NCBI RefSeq assembly: GCF_030272615.1
Contig: NC_081405.1
Location: forward strand, 608,084,677-608,148,676
DNA: 64,000 nt
Direction: 5' to 3'
From: Cryptomeria japonica
Taxonomy: Eukaryota; Streptophyta; Pinopsida; Cupressales; Cupressaceae
Shown: positions 47,336 through 58,006 of the stretch, in pieces
Layout: every line of letters begins with the position of its first letter
Position numbering within the stretch: position 1 is the stretch's first letter
Position numbers and translations under genes: made by a program
The notes under the pieces: generated by a model
Databases searched by the model: none
The model's input: the letters and a program-made list of their open reading frames with translations, nothing else
What the model was told of the DNA's origin: nothing

Positions 47336-48110
47336 TTGTTCTTTCATGGAATGTGAGGGGCTTGAACAGTGGCCCTAGACAAAAAGTTGTTCAGGATTTG
47401 ATTAGGAATCATTCGCCTGATGTCATATTTTTGCAAGAAACTAAACTTACAGTGGAGAGTATGATGGGCCTGGCACCAAAACTATGGACTTGAGGAGAGT
47501 GTCAGTGTGTTGGGGCAGCTGGTTCCTCTAGAGGGGTGGCATGTCTTTGGAACCCCTTACAGTTTCACCCTGTCTAGTGGGTTGCCTCCCGATAGTCATT
47601 ATCCGGGGTGCTCTCTAGTCTTGAGACTAGGGAATTCATTTTGTTTTCTAATATCTATGCCCCCACTGATCTTCAGGGTAAACAAAACTTATTGTCTCAC
47701 ATTTCCTATATGTGAAGGCTGGCCCCTTTTCATCCTTGGATTATGGCAGGAGACTTCAATGCCATCCTTGAGCTGAGTGAAAAGAAGGGGGGGTGATGCA
47801 GTTGGAACCTTCTTCTCTCCTTTTTTAGGATAATATTTCCTTGTTGCATCTTATTGACATTAAGCCTGGTAATGGTTTGTTCACCTGGAACAATAGGAGG
47901 GTGGGAGAGTATTGGATTGCAGAGAGGTTGGATTGTTTTCTGGTTTCTAGTTTTTGGATTGGTGGGGGGTGGTCTACCAGCTCGGAGATTCTTGATTGGA
48001 GAGGGTCAGACCACTGGCCCATCAAGCTGGTTTCTTCTTCGGCTCAGGTTGCTCACTCACCTTCATTCAAATTCCAACTTATGTGGCTTCAGGATCCTAC
48101 TTTGTAGGCT
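47332..48110 (+). pseudogene. LINE copy D endonuclease
   Basis: MIVLSWNVRGLNSGPRQKVV starts at 47332; PDVIFLQETKL holds the catalytic Glu, PWIMAGDFNAILELSEK the GDFN block, GLFTWNNRR the TWxN block, and RGSDHWPIKL the SDH box, intact here. Stops near 47493 and frame changes near 47500 and 47800 break it. It nicks target DNA in active elements. Confidence 0.9.
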
Positions 48111-48139
48111 CTTGTAGCGGAGTGGTGGAGGAAAGGGCT

Positions 48140-49860
48140 GTCGGCCTTTGGCACTGCCATGTACTCTTTTGCCAAGCAGCTACAATTTGTTAAGTTTCAA
48201 CTCAAACAGTGGAATTGTCAGGGTTTTGGGAACATTTTTCATGACAAAAAATCTACTCAAATTGTGCTGAATGGGATCACCAGCGTAATTAGAGAGCAAG
48301 GTTTGTCTGAGGACTTGCTCAAGGAGGAAGACAAGGCTATCAAGGTGGTAGAGGAATGGGAGCTTAGGGAAGAAATTTACTAGAAGCAAAGAGCTCGCAT
48401 TGATTGGCTGAAGGAGGGGGACAAGAACACTACTTTCTTCTTCAACTCAGTGAAAGCTAGAAGGCATGGAAATTCCATCCCTGATCTAGTTAATGATAGA
48501 GGTGAGCAGTGCTCATCCTTGCAAGAGATATCTAGGGAGGTGTCTCAGTTTTTTCGGTCCCTCTTTAGGGAGGATGCCCAGGGGGAAATGGGGGAGGAGA
48601 ACTAGGTTCTTACTTGCATTCGTTCTCTTGTCTTAGGGAGATGAATGAGCAGCTATTGTGTCCTATTTTGTTGGAAGAAATTGAGAAGATTGTCTTTCAC
48701 ATGAAGAAAGGAAAGGCCCCTAGACCGGATGGGTTCCTAGTTGAATTCTTTCAAGAATTTTGGGATATTATCAAGCTAGATTTACTGGAGGTTGTGCAGG
48801 AATCCCAAAGGAATAAGTAGATGCTTAGAGTGTTGAATGCAACTTTCATTGCTCTTATCCCCAAATGTGAGGGGGCTAACTGGTTAGGCTAGTTCCACCC
48901 CATCTCTCTCTGCAATGTGATTTATAAGATCATCTCTAAGTTGATAGCAGATAGATTGAAGAAGTGCCTGGGGAATGTTATCTCTAAGGAGAAGAGTGGG
49001 TTTGTGGAAGGGCATCAAATTTTGGATGGGGTGGTCATTGCTACGGAGACCATTCACTCTATGGCAACTTCCAAGGAGAAAGCTATGTTTATCAAGTTGG
49101 ATATGGCTAAGGCATACGATAGAGTTTGGTGGTCCTTCCTCCAGAAGATCCTCAAGGCATTTGGTTTTGCCGACGATTGGATTCAGTGGGTTACGAGTTG
49201 TGTTACGACTACTTCTTTCTTAGTGCTTATCAATGGAGATCATACTGAGCTGTTTGGTGCATCTAGGGGTCTCCATTAGGGGGATCCCCTCTCCCCTTAT
49301 TTATTCATTCTTCTGGCTGAGGGTCTGGGGAGGTTGATTAAGCATAATGTGGGCCTGGGTATTATTCAAGGTTGGAGATGGGGTAATGACTTGCAGCCAT
49401 AGTCCCATTTGTAGTTTGTGGATGACACGACTCTGATGGGGATTGCTCGGATCAGAGAAGCTAATAATCTGCGTATGATCCTGGATGTTTATCTTGTGGC
49501 ATCAAGCCAACTGATTAACAAGGACCAATCTTCTATCCTCTTTTTCAATACTCCTAAAACTATTCAAAGGAGGATTGCTCTTATCTTGAGATTCCAAGTT
49601 GGCTCCCTGCCCTTGATTTATTTGGGTATTCCTATCTCTCCTGGTAACCCTCCTAGGGAGTCGTGGTAGGGTATCCTGGATAAATTCCGTATGAAGGTTG
49701 AACACTGGACTCATAGATGTCTATCCTTTGCTAGGAGGGTTCAATTGATTTAGTCGGTGGTTCATGCCCTTCCTATCTATCATTGTATGCTTAATGTGGC
49801 TTCTAAGTGGTTCTTGAAGGGTTTGGATTCTCTGGCTAGGGAATTCTTATGGGCAGGCAA
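48140..49860 (+). pseudogene. LINE copy D reverse transcriptase
   Basis: After a helical linker (RIDWLKEGDKNTTFFFNSVK) come GKAPRPDGFLVEFFQEFWD, NATFIALIPK, FHPISLCNVIYKIISKLIAD, MFIKLDMAKAYDRVWWSFLQ and GLH*GDPLSPYLFILLAEGL with TAG for the invariant Gln (49277). The FVDDTTLMG box (about 49415) keeps both Asp residues. TAG codons at 48818, 48890, 49400, 49412, 49667 and 49751 also fit lost Gln codons. Apart from stops the frame is nearly continuous. Confidence 0.93.
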
Positions 49861-50249
49861 TCTCTCCTCTTCAAAATGGAGCTTGGTCAATTGGCACTTG
49901 GTTTGTATCATGAAGCAGTCGGGGGGCTTGGTTTAAGACAATCTGCTCTTTTTGGGGAGGCTTTGGCAACTAAATTGTACTGGAGGTGGTGTGTTGAGTA
50001 GGATCGAAGTTGGGCTAGGATTTTGGCCAATAAATATATGCAAAGGGTTCCGATGGAGGAAATCCCTAGATATCCACTTGAGGGAAAGGGCTCTTCGATC
50101 TGATATACTCTCAAGAAGGGGGCTGCTCTCATTAAGGCAGGACTCTTTTGGATTTGCAGGAGGGGGGAAGAGGTTCTTTTCTGGAATGACTCGTGGGATG
50201 GATATCCTCCCATTCTTGATCAGTTCCCTAACCTTGGGAACCTGTGCCA

Positions 50250-50835
50250 AAGGTTTTTGGAGGCTGGATGGTCAAGGGTGAGTGAATTCAAGGTTGTTTA
50301 TAGGTGCAGACGGCTAGATTTGGAGAGGTGGAAGACTCCTGATGAGTGGTTGGTTGTTGGGATGGAGGAAGAGTGTGTGGAGCTGCAGGGCATTTTGGCG
50401 AGTAGACACTGTAGCTCCTTGAAGGGTAGGGATGGGCTGGTTTGGTCTCCAAATCTTAAGGGCATGTTCACGGTGGCTAAGGGATACCGGGAATTGTTGT
50501 ACCAAATATTGGAGGGAAGAGAGGTGATTTGGTGGAAGCAGGTCTGGAGTAATGTGTCTTGGCCGAAGTGTAATTGCTTTGCTTGGACATTGGCTTTGAA
50601 TAGATGTCTGACCTGGGAAAATATCTGCAAGCGGGGATTTTTGGGGCCCTCTATTTGTGTTTTGTGTGGTAATGGGGAAGAATATTCCTCACACCTGTTC
50701 TTCAGATGCCCCTTCTCTCTACTTATTTGGCATTATTGGTGGGGGGTGTGGAAGCATCCTTGTATCGACGTGGATTCTTTGGTGGAGCTTTGGAGCAGTT
50801 TGGGTAGACCTCCTATCCTGTCCTCCTTCTTATAG
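50250..50835 (+). pseudogene. LINE copy D zf-RVT region
   Basis: A 192-codon open stretch with WSPNLKGMFTVAKGYRELL, then WPKCNCFAWTLALNRCLTWE, and CVLCGNGEEYSSHLFFRCPF, the C-x2-C...H-x4-C zinc motif of zf-RVT, followed by IWHYWWGVW. It is the longest intact reading frame of the element. Confidence 0.9.
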
Positions 50836-51099
50836 AATGTCTGGTATATACGGCCCATCTTCATTCCGTGGCAAATCTGGCTTGAGAGGAATAGGAGGAT
50901 CTTTCGCGAGGTCAAATTGTTTGTTCAGCAAGTTTGGACTAGGCTCATTGTAATGATCCGGGAGACTGTGGAAGCGAAATGTGAGGTGAATTTTCCTTTG
51001 GGTAGAGATGATGCTAATATTGTGAGTACGCTTGGACTGTAGGAGTTGTCTCCCGCCTCAGCTTGTGTCAGGAGATGTAGATGGGCCATGAAGAAGGTG

Positions 51100-51633
51100 C
51101 AAAGGGTGGGAAGGTGGATACCCACTCAAGATGAGTTTATCAAGATTAACACTGATGGTTCATCTAGGGGTAACCCAGGCCCTGCTGGAGTTGGTGGTGT
51201 TGGCAGGAATAGTAGGGGGGAGGTTGTTTTCCTCTTTTCGGTGCACAAAGGGTGGCAGTAGAACAATTTTATGGAGGGGTTTGTGATTCTCTATGCTCTT
51301 GAGCGTGCTTGGGAGCTGGGTCGAAGGAAGGTGATTTGTGAATTGGACTAACAAATTGTTGTTAACCTATTGATTGAGCAGAAGGTGAATGGGATTTAGT
51401 GGCAGTTGGCAGGTATTGTTTAGCAGATTCTCCAAATTAGCTCTTTAATGGAGCAAGTGGCTTTCATCCACATCCCTCGTGAATGGAATAGAGCAGCTGA
51501 TTGTTTGGCTAAGTGGGCATCAGAACATGGTAGGGATTGGAAAGTTGAAGGTTGGGAGAATCTCTCTAGGGATTACTGTCAAGACTTTCAGAAGATTTTT
51601 ACTAAGGACATGGATGGTTATGAAGTTGGATGA
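51100..51633 (+). pseudogene. LINE copy D RNase H domain
   Basis: FIKINTDGSSRGNPGPAGVG has the first Asp, FVILYALERAWELG the Glu helix, VICELD the next Asp, and FIHIPREWNRAADCLAKWAS the final block. Stops at 51259, 51397 and 51421 are TAG at likely Gln positions; one TAA lies near 51349. The ORF ends with TGA at 51631. Confidence 0.92.
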
Positions 51634-51735
51634 TATGGGGTTGGTTTGGTGTTTCTTTCCTAGGGCCTAGGGGCTTTGGGTCTTTATGCAATTCTTGTTT
51701 TTGATTTTCAATTAAGTTTTTACCCTTTTATTCTA

Positions 51736-51752
51736 AACATTGTGACCTCCTT
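51736..51752. repeat. target-site duplication of nested LINE, right
   Basis: aacattgtgacctcctt, identical to 45510-45526. Confidence 0.92.
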
Positions 51753-51939
51753 TTCCATAATATAATTCATTTATATAGATATAACAAAGCCATTGGGGAA
51801 TGAGTGTGTAACAACCTCAAATGCAAAATGTGTAATAGAGTAAGAGAGTGAGAGATTGGAGGCAATAGAATGGTAGTAAAATAAAAAATCACACTATAAA
51901 TATAGAGTTGTCATATTTTAGACATAATTCTATGTTTGA

Positions 51940-52190
51940 ACTTACAATTAATCTATGAAGAGATTACGATAAAATAAATATATCATAAAAAAATAGAATT
52001 CAATTGTAACACAATTACAATGTGCAGAAAATAACATTAAGAAGAAGATAACTAATACAATGTTTATGAAACCAAAATTGTATCAAATGTAGACAAATAC
52101 AATGTTAAAGGTACAAAGAAAAATAATTATCATGATTAAATATAAAAGAGTTCACACAAGTAACACAAACTTACATGCATATAAAATTGA
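51940..52190. repeat. internal direct repeat, right copy
   Basis: Matches 45012-45265. It abuts the stop codon end of the transposase-like gene, so it is that gene's 3' untranslated side. Confidence 0.9.
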
Positions 52191-52191
52191 T

Positions 52192-55100
52192 TCAACCTAA
52201 TGTACCATTTGCATCCTCTCTCTTCTGCAATGCATCTATGATTGCCTCGTGCTCTTCTACTAAAAGTGTCCAGAATACCTTATTAGCAGGTCTACCTTTG
52301 TATCTTTCTAATTTGATGTTTGTTGCCACCACCAAATGAGAATAGTGTATAATCTTCTTTTCTAATTGGTAGTCTTCATAAGCTAGTAAGCCATTCCTTC
52401 TTTTTAAGTATTTGCGTAGCCATGTGCCAGCTACCACAACAGACCCAACTGGATACTGAAAACCATCATCATCTACTTGATCACATATCAACTTTTTCTT
52501 AGGTTCTACACATCTAGCTAGCCAATACTCAATCTGCTCATCATTATCCTTAGGTACAACAACAACATACACATGTCCTAGAAAAAAAATTTAAGTACAT
52601 GTAGAAATAGAACTTGTTAGAATTTATAATTCAAATATGTAATCATAAATTATATGACAATACATAAAATATATAATTTAAAGTTATAAACAAGAAATTG
52701 AATTAAATTAGTAGGTTGTATAAGGTATGAAACACGATCATAATCTTCTGATGCAAATGCATGATCTGGGTCTTCATTTCTTCTAACATCTTCATATTGT
52801 GTCTCACTAGGTGTTAATGATTTGTGTTTCCATTCTTTGACTCATTTCGTATTCTCGCATTCTTCCCATTCACCTGCAACACAAAATTGACAAAAACATG
52901 CAATCTCTCTAGTCCATATAGTCCAAGTGTTAGAATTAGAACTCTTAAATGAATGCCATCTAGCTGACCCATTGATTGTATCACAATAATATCTTGGAAG
53001 GATATTCTCCTCTTCAACTAGCCAGAAGAAATGTCTAATTGTAGAGTTTTGACTTGATCCTGTGGATAAATTTGCACTACACCAATTCACAATTGCACTT
53101 GCATTTTTAAATTTAGCCTTTTCCTCGAATTTGAGTTGCTCTCTGCAAAGAGATCTCTTAACACATGCACCGGCATCGTCATGTTCTCTTTTCCCGTGTT
53201 CAGCCTCAAAAAAAGTCCACATGTGTTTGATATTAGTTTTCTTATGAATCCTACTCAACCAATAAAATATTCTAGCATTCTTGAATTCTCCTGTGCAATT
53301 ATCAGACCATATTAGATGTTGTGTCATCTAAATTTCTCTCTCCCTCAAATTCTGAAAAAAGGTCTTGAAGCAATACTGGACAAACTCGGACGAGTGTAAT
53401 TTATTATCACTCATATAGAAATGGTACTCCCTCAAAATTTTGCGATCCTCTTCTGTACTATCTGGTGCATGCCTATAGACAATATGGACAAAAATCGATA
53501 CTTGCACTGAATTGTAGTATTGTGATTGGACCTCATCTTGTGGTGCAAGCGTGTAGTTCTCTGCAAAGTCAACAACCGAAAGTATACTACCAACAGGAAA
53601 TGTATCCTTACATATTCAAAACTGACCATCGAGCCATCTAGCATTTTGATTGTTTTTAACATATTTAGGTACGATGTTACTCTTGAATTCATTCATAAAA
53701 GCATGAACACTAACTTTTTCAATGATTAAATCGCATCATTTTCCAACCTTTCCATCCTTCAGTGGATACTCAATAGTTTTGAATCTTTTAACATCAACTA
53801 ATTGTTGTCCAAAATCATTTGAAAGATTTTCATGCAAACATTCATCCAACAATGCAAGATTGCTACATAAATCACATACACTAGAAACACATGCATTGAA
53901 AATAAAATTTTGTTCATTTAGTGGGTTCCAAACAAACTTGAAATAAACTCCTTTATAGTTTCAGGTGGTATATTTATACCACATTCTTGGAACATTCCAT
54001 TACTATGCATTGTAACACGTATATATCAAAATACATCATAATGGTAGCGAAATTGAACATGAGTTTTGCAACAACATGTGACTCTTTCCTTGTTAATTTG
54101 AACATACCAAGGTTTACACTTTTCAAAAGACCTTTGACAAATGCTAATAGTCAACACCTTATCATCCAAAATGTTTTTATACAATTCAATTTGAGTCATG
54201 TCCAATAGGACTTTTGGATGTGGATCATGAATTTTTGACCCAACTCTTAATTTAAGAACATCTCTAACATTAGGTGATACTCTCGTATTATCGTGCCAGA
54301 ATTTTTTGATCAAATTTTTGACTTCACTAGTAAGTTTCATATCAGACCTTGGTAGTCTACCACTAAAAGTCCACAATTTTTTTGCCGAATCACTTTCAAA
54401 ATTAACTCTTTCTTTTACAACTCTTGACAAATTTTTGCGATGAATATTAAGATATCCACTTATGTTATTCATCATTCTTATATTAGAAGTTGTTTGGCTT
54501 ACTAAAGTTGTTGTTATTGCCCATCATGCCTCATTTTTATCTTTAGAATGACTTTTCTTTCCAATTGTATCAAAGGCGCTAGCTATAGTCAATACAACTT
54601 GTTTTAAAGACTCGTCCTTCTTCTTGGGTTTGACATAAAAGCCGAACTTCTTCATCATTTTTTGCATTTTAGTCATTTTAATTAGTTGTACCATTAATTA
54701 ACACTAAAACCCAAATTTCTTATTATAAAAAAAATGTCTAAACAATCTATTTGCATGTGTCCTAATCTGTCTCCATGAAACCAAGCCAGGAAGGTTGTCT
54801 AGTACATCACTTTTAATTTCAAAATTTTCATTCATTTGATTATCATTCAAACATGTTTCATTTTCAATTGGTGTTTCCATGTCTACATACACATTATTGG
54901 TTTTAGTTGCAGGTGGATTTTGAATTTTATTTGGAGTTTCAAATTCGGTTTCAATTTCAGTTTCAAGTTGAGACCTAGTTTCATTTGGGGTTTCAATTTG
55001 GATTTCAATTTTAGTTTCAACTTGAGTTCTAATTTCATTTGGGGTTTGATTTTCAATTAGAATTTCATTTAATAAGTAACCTGCTTCTACTAAATCACCA

Positions 55101-55382
55101 ATTTCTTCATGAGAAAAAACATAGGGCTGTGAAGACATACATGTATCCAATAATGGATTAGAAGATGCACCTGAATTAAATGGTTCTATTGTGTTTCCTT
55201 CGTCAGCATTTATGGTCTCATTGATGTTCTGCTCTTCTGAAATGATTGTGGAACTTGAAGCTCCTTGTCTCATTCTCGATCTTCTCTCTCGTTGACGCAT
55301 TGCCTCCTTCTCCCTATTTGTTGCAATCTCCTTAGTTGTCAGAACCTTCCTTTGCCTCTTTCTATGTTGATTTGATCCCATG
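52192..55382 (-). pseudogene. transposase-like gene of the 17-kb transposon
   Basis: ATG 55382 opens MGSNQHRKRQRKVLTTKEIA, a basic N-terminus, then a Glu/Thr/Asn-rich region with short repeats of ET.NE. The middle (54475-54026) has a long open frame (SDMKLTSEVKNLIKKFWHDN and RDVLKLRVGSKIHDPHPKVL). The likely catalytic region at 53327-52842 has HLIWSDNCTGEFKNARIFYW and FFEAEHGKREHDDAGACVKR, an Asp then an HGK..D..G.xxK motif that I recall from unclassified DDE-like transposases. A last exon (52577-52192) follows an intron of about 155 bp (52578-about 52734). Several frameshifts and stops lie between these parts. It is convergent with the accessory gene. Family placement is uncertain. Confidence 0.6.
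52842..53327 (-). pseudogene. putative catalytic exon, DDE-like
   Basis: 161 codons open. IWSDNCTGEFKNA offers an Asp in a DxCxGxFK context. About 30 residues later HGKREHDDAGACVKRSL carries His, Lys, Asp, Gly and Lys in close spacing. Cys/Trp-rich segments (YYCDTINGSARWHSFKSS and CFCQFCVAGEWEEC) follow. I infer nuclease function from motif memory only. Confidence 0.5.
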
Positions 55383-55566
55383 GCTACACCAAAATTTGAA
55401 TTTGAATCGATCTCCTTACGAAATCGACAATAAAACAAACAAAGAGAATGATTAATCAAAACATTCTCTTTGCAGATCATACCTGTCAGGTAATGATTGA
55501 AAAATCATTCAATCATTGGGATTTGTGCTTGTGGGCCAGATTCTAGTCCAATGGATCTTTTCAGAA

Positions 55567-55680
55567 ATGGGCGTCTGTTATTTAATGAAATGGGTAACCG
55601 TTTTTATAATTAGGTGCCTGTTTTTAAAAACGGGCGCCCGTTTCACTTTCAATGGTACAAAGCGAAACAGGCGCCCATTT
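55567..55680. repeat. GGGCGCCC cluster, right
   Basis: Related but more worn set: gggcgtct (55569), ggtgcctg (55611), cgggcgcccg (55631-55640) and aggcgccc (55669-55676). It lies about 0.9-1.0 kb from the right terminus and 185-300 bp upstream of the transposase-like gene start, so it could act as promoter or binding region. Confidence 0.65.
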
Positions 55681-56110
55681 GTTAAAATTAGGGGTAGGAA
55701 ACAACCCTTAGCATTGTTTTTGGCTTTGGGATAGGCTTGGTCCCACCAAGCCTATGCTTGGACCTCCAAAAAAATGACTAAGGTAAAATGACATTAGATT
55801 TCTACCTTGACCTAATTTTTTGAGGGCCTTTCTGATTGAATTTTTTGACGAAATGAAAAGCCATTAGAGTTTTCAGCGTCCTGATTTCAGAAATGTAAAT
55901 TTCATAGTGATAAGATTATTTTTACTATTTTTTGTATTATTTATTAATCAAAAGTGGAACCTAAACCTAAAATACCAGGGTTCACTAAAACTTTAATAAC
56001 TTTTTTGTTTTTAGGATTTTAGAAAAATAAAATATATGACATCAATCTACATACAATTATTTTGAATATTAAAAAAAAAATTGAAAAATATGAAATTTTC
56101 ATCAAATTAT

Positions 56111-56294
56111 GGTGGTCGTACACCCAGTGTTTTGAAAATATATCTTATTGTCAGTTAAAAATTAATGAAAAAAAATATATTCAATAAAAAAATAAGAAAA
56201 AATATTCTCATCAATATTTGGTGTCTCAGGTATCATTTCCCAGAAGGATTTGTAAAAATTCATTTATTTGCATCAAAAAAGGGTGGTCGTACAC
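56111..56294 (+). repeat. paired 13-mer ggtggtcgtacac near the right end
   Basis: Exact copies at 56111-56123 and 56282-56294, 171 bp apart, inside the AT-rich right arm of the transposon (55750-56562). That arm is otherwise without coding sequence. Possible protein-binding sites. Confidence 0.7.
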
Positions 56295-56532
56295 GTGTGG
56301 TATGGTCTTGAAACATGCATTTTGAATAACTATTTTTTAAACATGCCTACTAAAAAGGGATTTATAGCATGTGGGTATTAAAATAAATTATATATTTGAA
56401 AAGTAGACTCCGAGCACTACATTTTATATTACTGAAGTTTTCCGAGATTCAATCTCTAAGTGCATCAAATTTTGACATCAATCGATAGAAAATTTGAAAA
56501 ATAGAAAAAACACTTCCACTTCTTTTTGCCCA

Positions 56533-56562
56533 AAAATGGGACTCAACTTCTTATAGACACCC
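56533..56562 (-). repeat. right terminal inverted repeat
   Basis: Read inward on the minus strand it begins GGGTGTCTATAAG and continues AAGTTGAGTCCCA. The host repeat resumes at the next base with aaaactta. Confidence 0.65.
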
Positions 56563-56675
56563 AAAACTTATTTTTTTATTGATTCTTCAAGTTACATGAC
56601 CTCTATACATATAAAGGATTTGATAAAAACTTGAAATAGTTATAATGTTACAAGCATAAAACAACTAGAAAGTCC
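56563..56675. repeat. tandem-repeat copy 1, right part
   Basis: Continuation of 39334-39511: aaaacttattttttt, then ttcaagttacatgacctc and aacaactagaaagtcc. Copy 2 follows directly. Matches 57430-57540 along its whole length. Confidence 0.9.
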
Positions 56676-56905
56676 ACTTAATTATATTCATTAATAGTAG
56701 TCATTAACAATTCATAACACACATGCATATACACATAGATCCAATACCATATTACAAAAGTTCCACCCCTAATTCAAATTAGGGGGAGGGCTTGATAAAC
56801 TGAGAGAATAGTAAAAATAGAACAAAGACAAATATAATTCTACATCACATAAAACTTTATTTTTTGTTGGTTCTTCAAGTTACATGACCTCTGTACATCA
56901 AACTA
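56676..56905. repeat. tandem-repeat copy 2
   Basis: Carries the 178-bp left part plus the first about 50 bp of the right part without interruption (cacataaaactttatttttt). It proves that the two parts belong together. It diverges after ctgtacatc. Confidence 0.9.
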
Positions 56906-57374
56906 TATGATATTTGACTAGAGTTTTCTTAATTTTAGATGAATTATAGTCTAGACCCTATAGTTTACAATTTATATCTTTCAAACATCAATAGTTCTCT
57001 TTAGGTAGGCAACCCTTGTAACTCTGGCATCGTTGTCAAAACAACAACTACATATTCTTTCTTATTTCTTCACCTCTTATCGTTGACGACCCCACTTACA
57101 TTTGCTGCAGCGGCTTTCCACTTACGCAGATCGGCTCTGTGTCTGCAATCTTTAATCTTTGCACTTTTTCTGCGGAAGATCCATAATTTACACCCAACAT
57201 TACGACTCACCATTTTCAAATGGTTGATAACTTCTCCAAATTTAACAAACTTCCAGATGGTGGGCTCCTTTTGACAGCTACAACAGTTAACAATCTTAGC
57301 TCTTTGTCACTTTCATAATACTGGAGCCTCCCGTGAGGGAGTTAAAGCCTAGACCAACTTTGATGACAACTTCA

Positions 57375-57548
57375 TAAACTGAGAGAAAAATAAAAATAGA
57401 ACAAAAACTAATATAATTCTATAGCACACAAAACTCATTTTTTTCTAATGCTTCAAATTACATGACCTCTCTATACATAGAAGATCTGATCAAACCTGAA
57501 ACACTTATAGTTTTACAGGTGTAAAACAGCTAGAAAGTCCATCACTAA
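57375..57548. repeat. tandem-repeat copy 3 (partial)
   Basis: From aactgagagaa to agctagaaagtccat. It joins the last part of the left unit to the full right unit, again uninterrupted. Confidence 0.8.
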
Positions 57549-57609
57549 ACAAACCACAGTATGTGGAAGAGTAGAATGCAAACTTCCAGTTATTAATATG
57601 TAGAAAGTC

Positions 57610-57875
57610 TAACAACATCTTCGTCTTTGTGGAGGAAACGTAGGTAACCAGTTCTCCTTATTATTAGGATATGTAGACAGCAAACTCAACAGATTCAATG
57701 AACTTGGAATTCAGTTTCGACTGACTGCATTGAATGCCTATGTGGAGGAATTGTGGGAGAAATTATTTCTGCCAACAGGGCCTAGACGGAGTCTCGCATC
57801 AAGAAATGGTGGTTCCGTGGGGTGTGACAACAAGGAAACAAAATTTCATTTGATGACAAACATCGACTTGTAACA
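57610..57875 (+). other. open stretch of 87 codons without ATG start
   Basis: Open between a TAA at 57605 and a TAA at about 57872. It includes FNELGIQFRLTALNAYVEEL and LFLPTGPRRSLASRNG. Composition is protein-like, but there is no ATG near its start, and it lies in the region just past the 3' end of the TIR gene, on the opposite strand. It could be an exon, a relic or chance. Confidence 0.2.
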
Positions 57876-58006
57876 CATTAACATAAACGAAACTTTTCTT
57901 CCACAATTTCTCTGTGATGTTTAAATTACTATATCTACAATTTGACTATATATTTTTATGAACATGGACTGATATTCGGTAAAGACTGTTGAGAGATTTC
58001 CTACAA

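Larger units (their letters stand above)
45527..51735 (+). mobile_element. full-length L1-like LINE with RNase H (copy D), nested
   Basis: 6.2 kb between exact 17-bp target duplications. It has a GC-rich leader, ORF1 (DUF4283 and CCHC knuckle), and ORF2 with endonuclease, RT, zf-RVT and RNase H. It is GC-richer than its host DNA and less decayed than copies A-C, though it has many stops. No poly(A) tail is visible; the end is acccttttattctaa. The first about 21 bases (gaaaaataactg...) look like AT-rich filler before the GC-rich leader. Confidence 0.95.
39512..56562. mobile_element. ~17-kb DNA transposon with convergent gene pair
   Basis: The borders come from a host tandem repeat that the element splits: left part 39334-39511, right part 56563-56675, contiguous in the neighbouring copies. 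Termini are GGGTAAATGCACAAAGTTGG on the left and, reading inward on the other strand, GGGTGTCTATAAGAAGTTGA on the right. They agree at about 20 of the first 30 positions, including GGGT, AAGTTG and GTCC. AAAA stands on both sides as a possible 4-bp target duplication. Inside are a plus-strand accessory gene, a minus-strand transposase-like gene, GC-rich subterminal repeats and a nested LINE; without the LINE it is about 10.8 kb. Stops in both genes mean this copy is inactive. The superfamily is not recognised. Confidence 0.75.

Noticed and set aside
54836-55060. Plus-strand Phe/Asn-rich repeat frame
   Set aside because: Antisense of the Glu/Thr-rich repeat region of the transposase-like gene.
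55516-55734. 72-codon plus-strand frame across the right GGGCGCCC cluster
   Set aside because: It overlaps the repeat cluster and the upstream region of the minus-strand gene; composition is explained by the repeats.
39334-56854. 178-bp direct repeats flanking the 17-kb region as LTRs
   Set aside because: They lack TG...CA ends, primer site and polypurine tract, and a third partial copy at 57.4 kb plus the split right half show they are a host tandem repeat.
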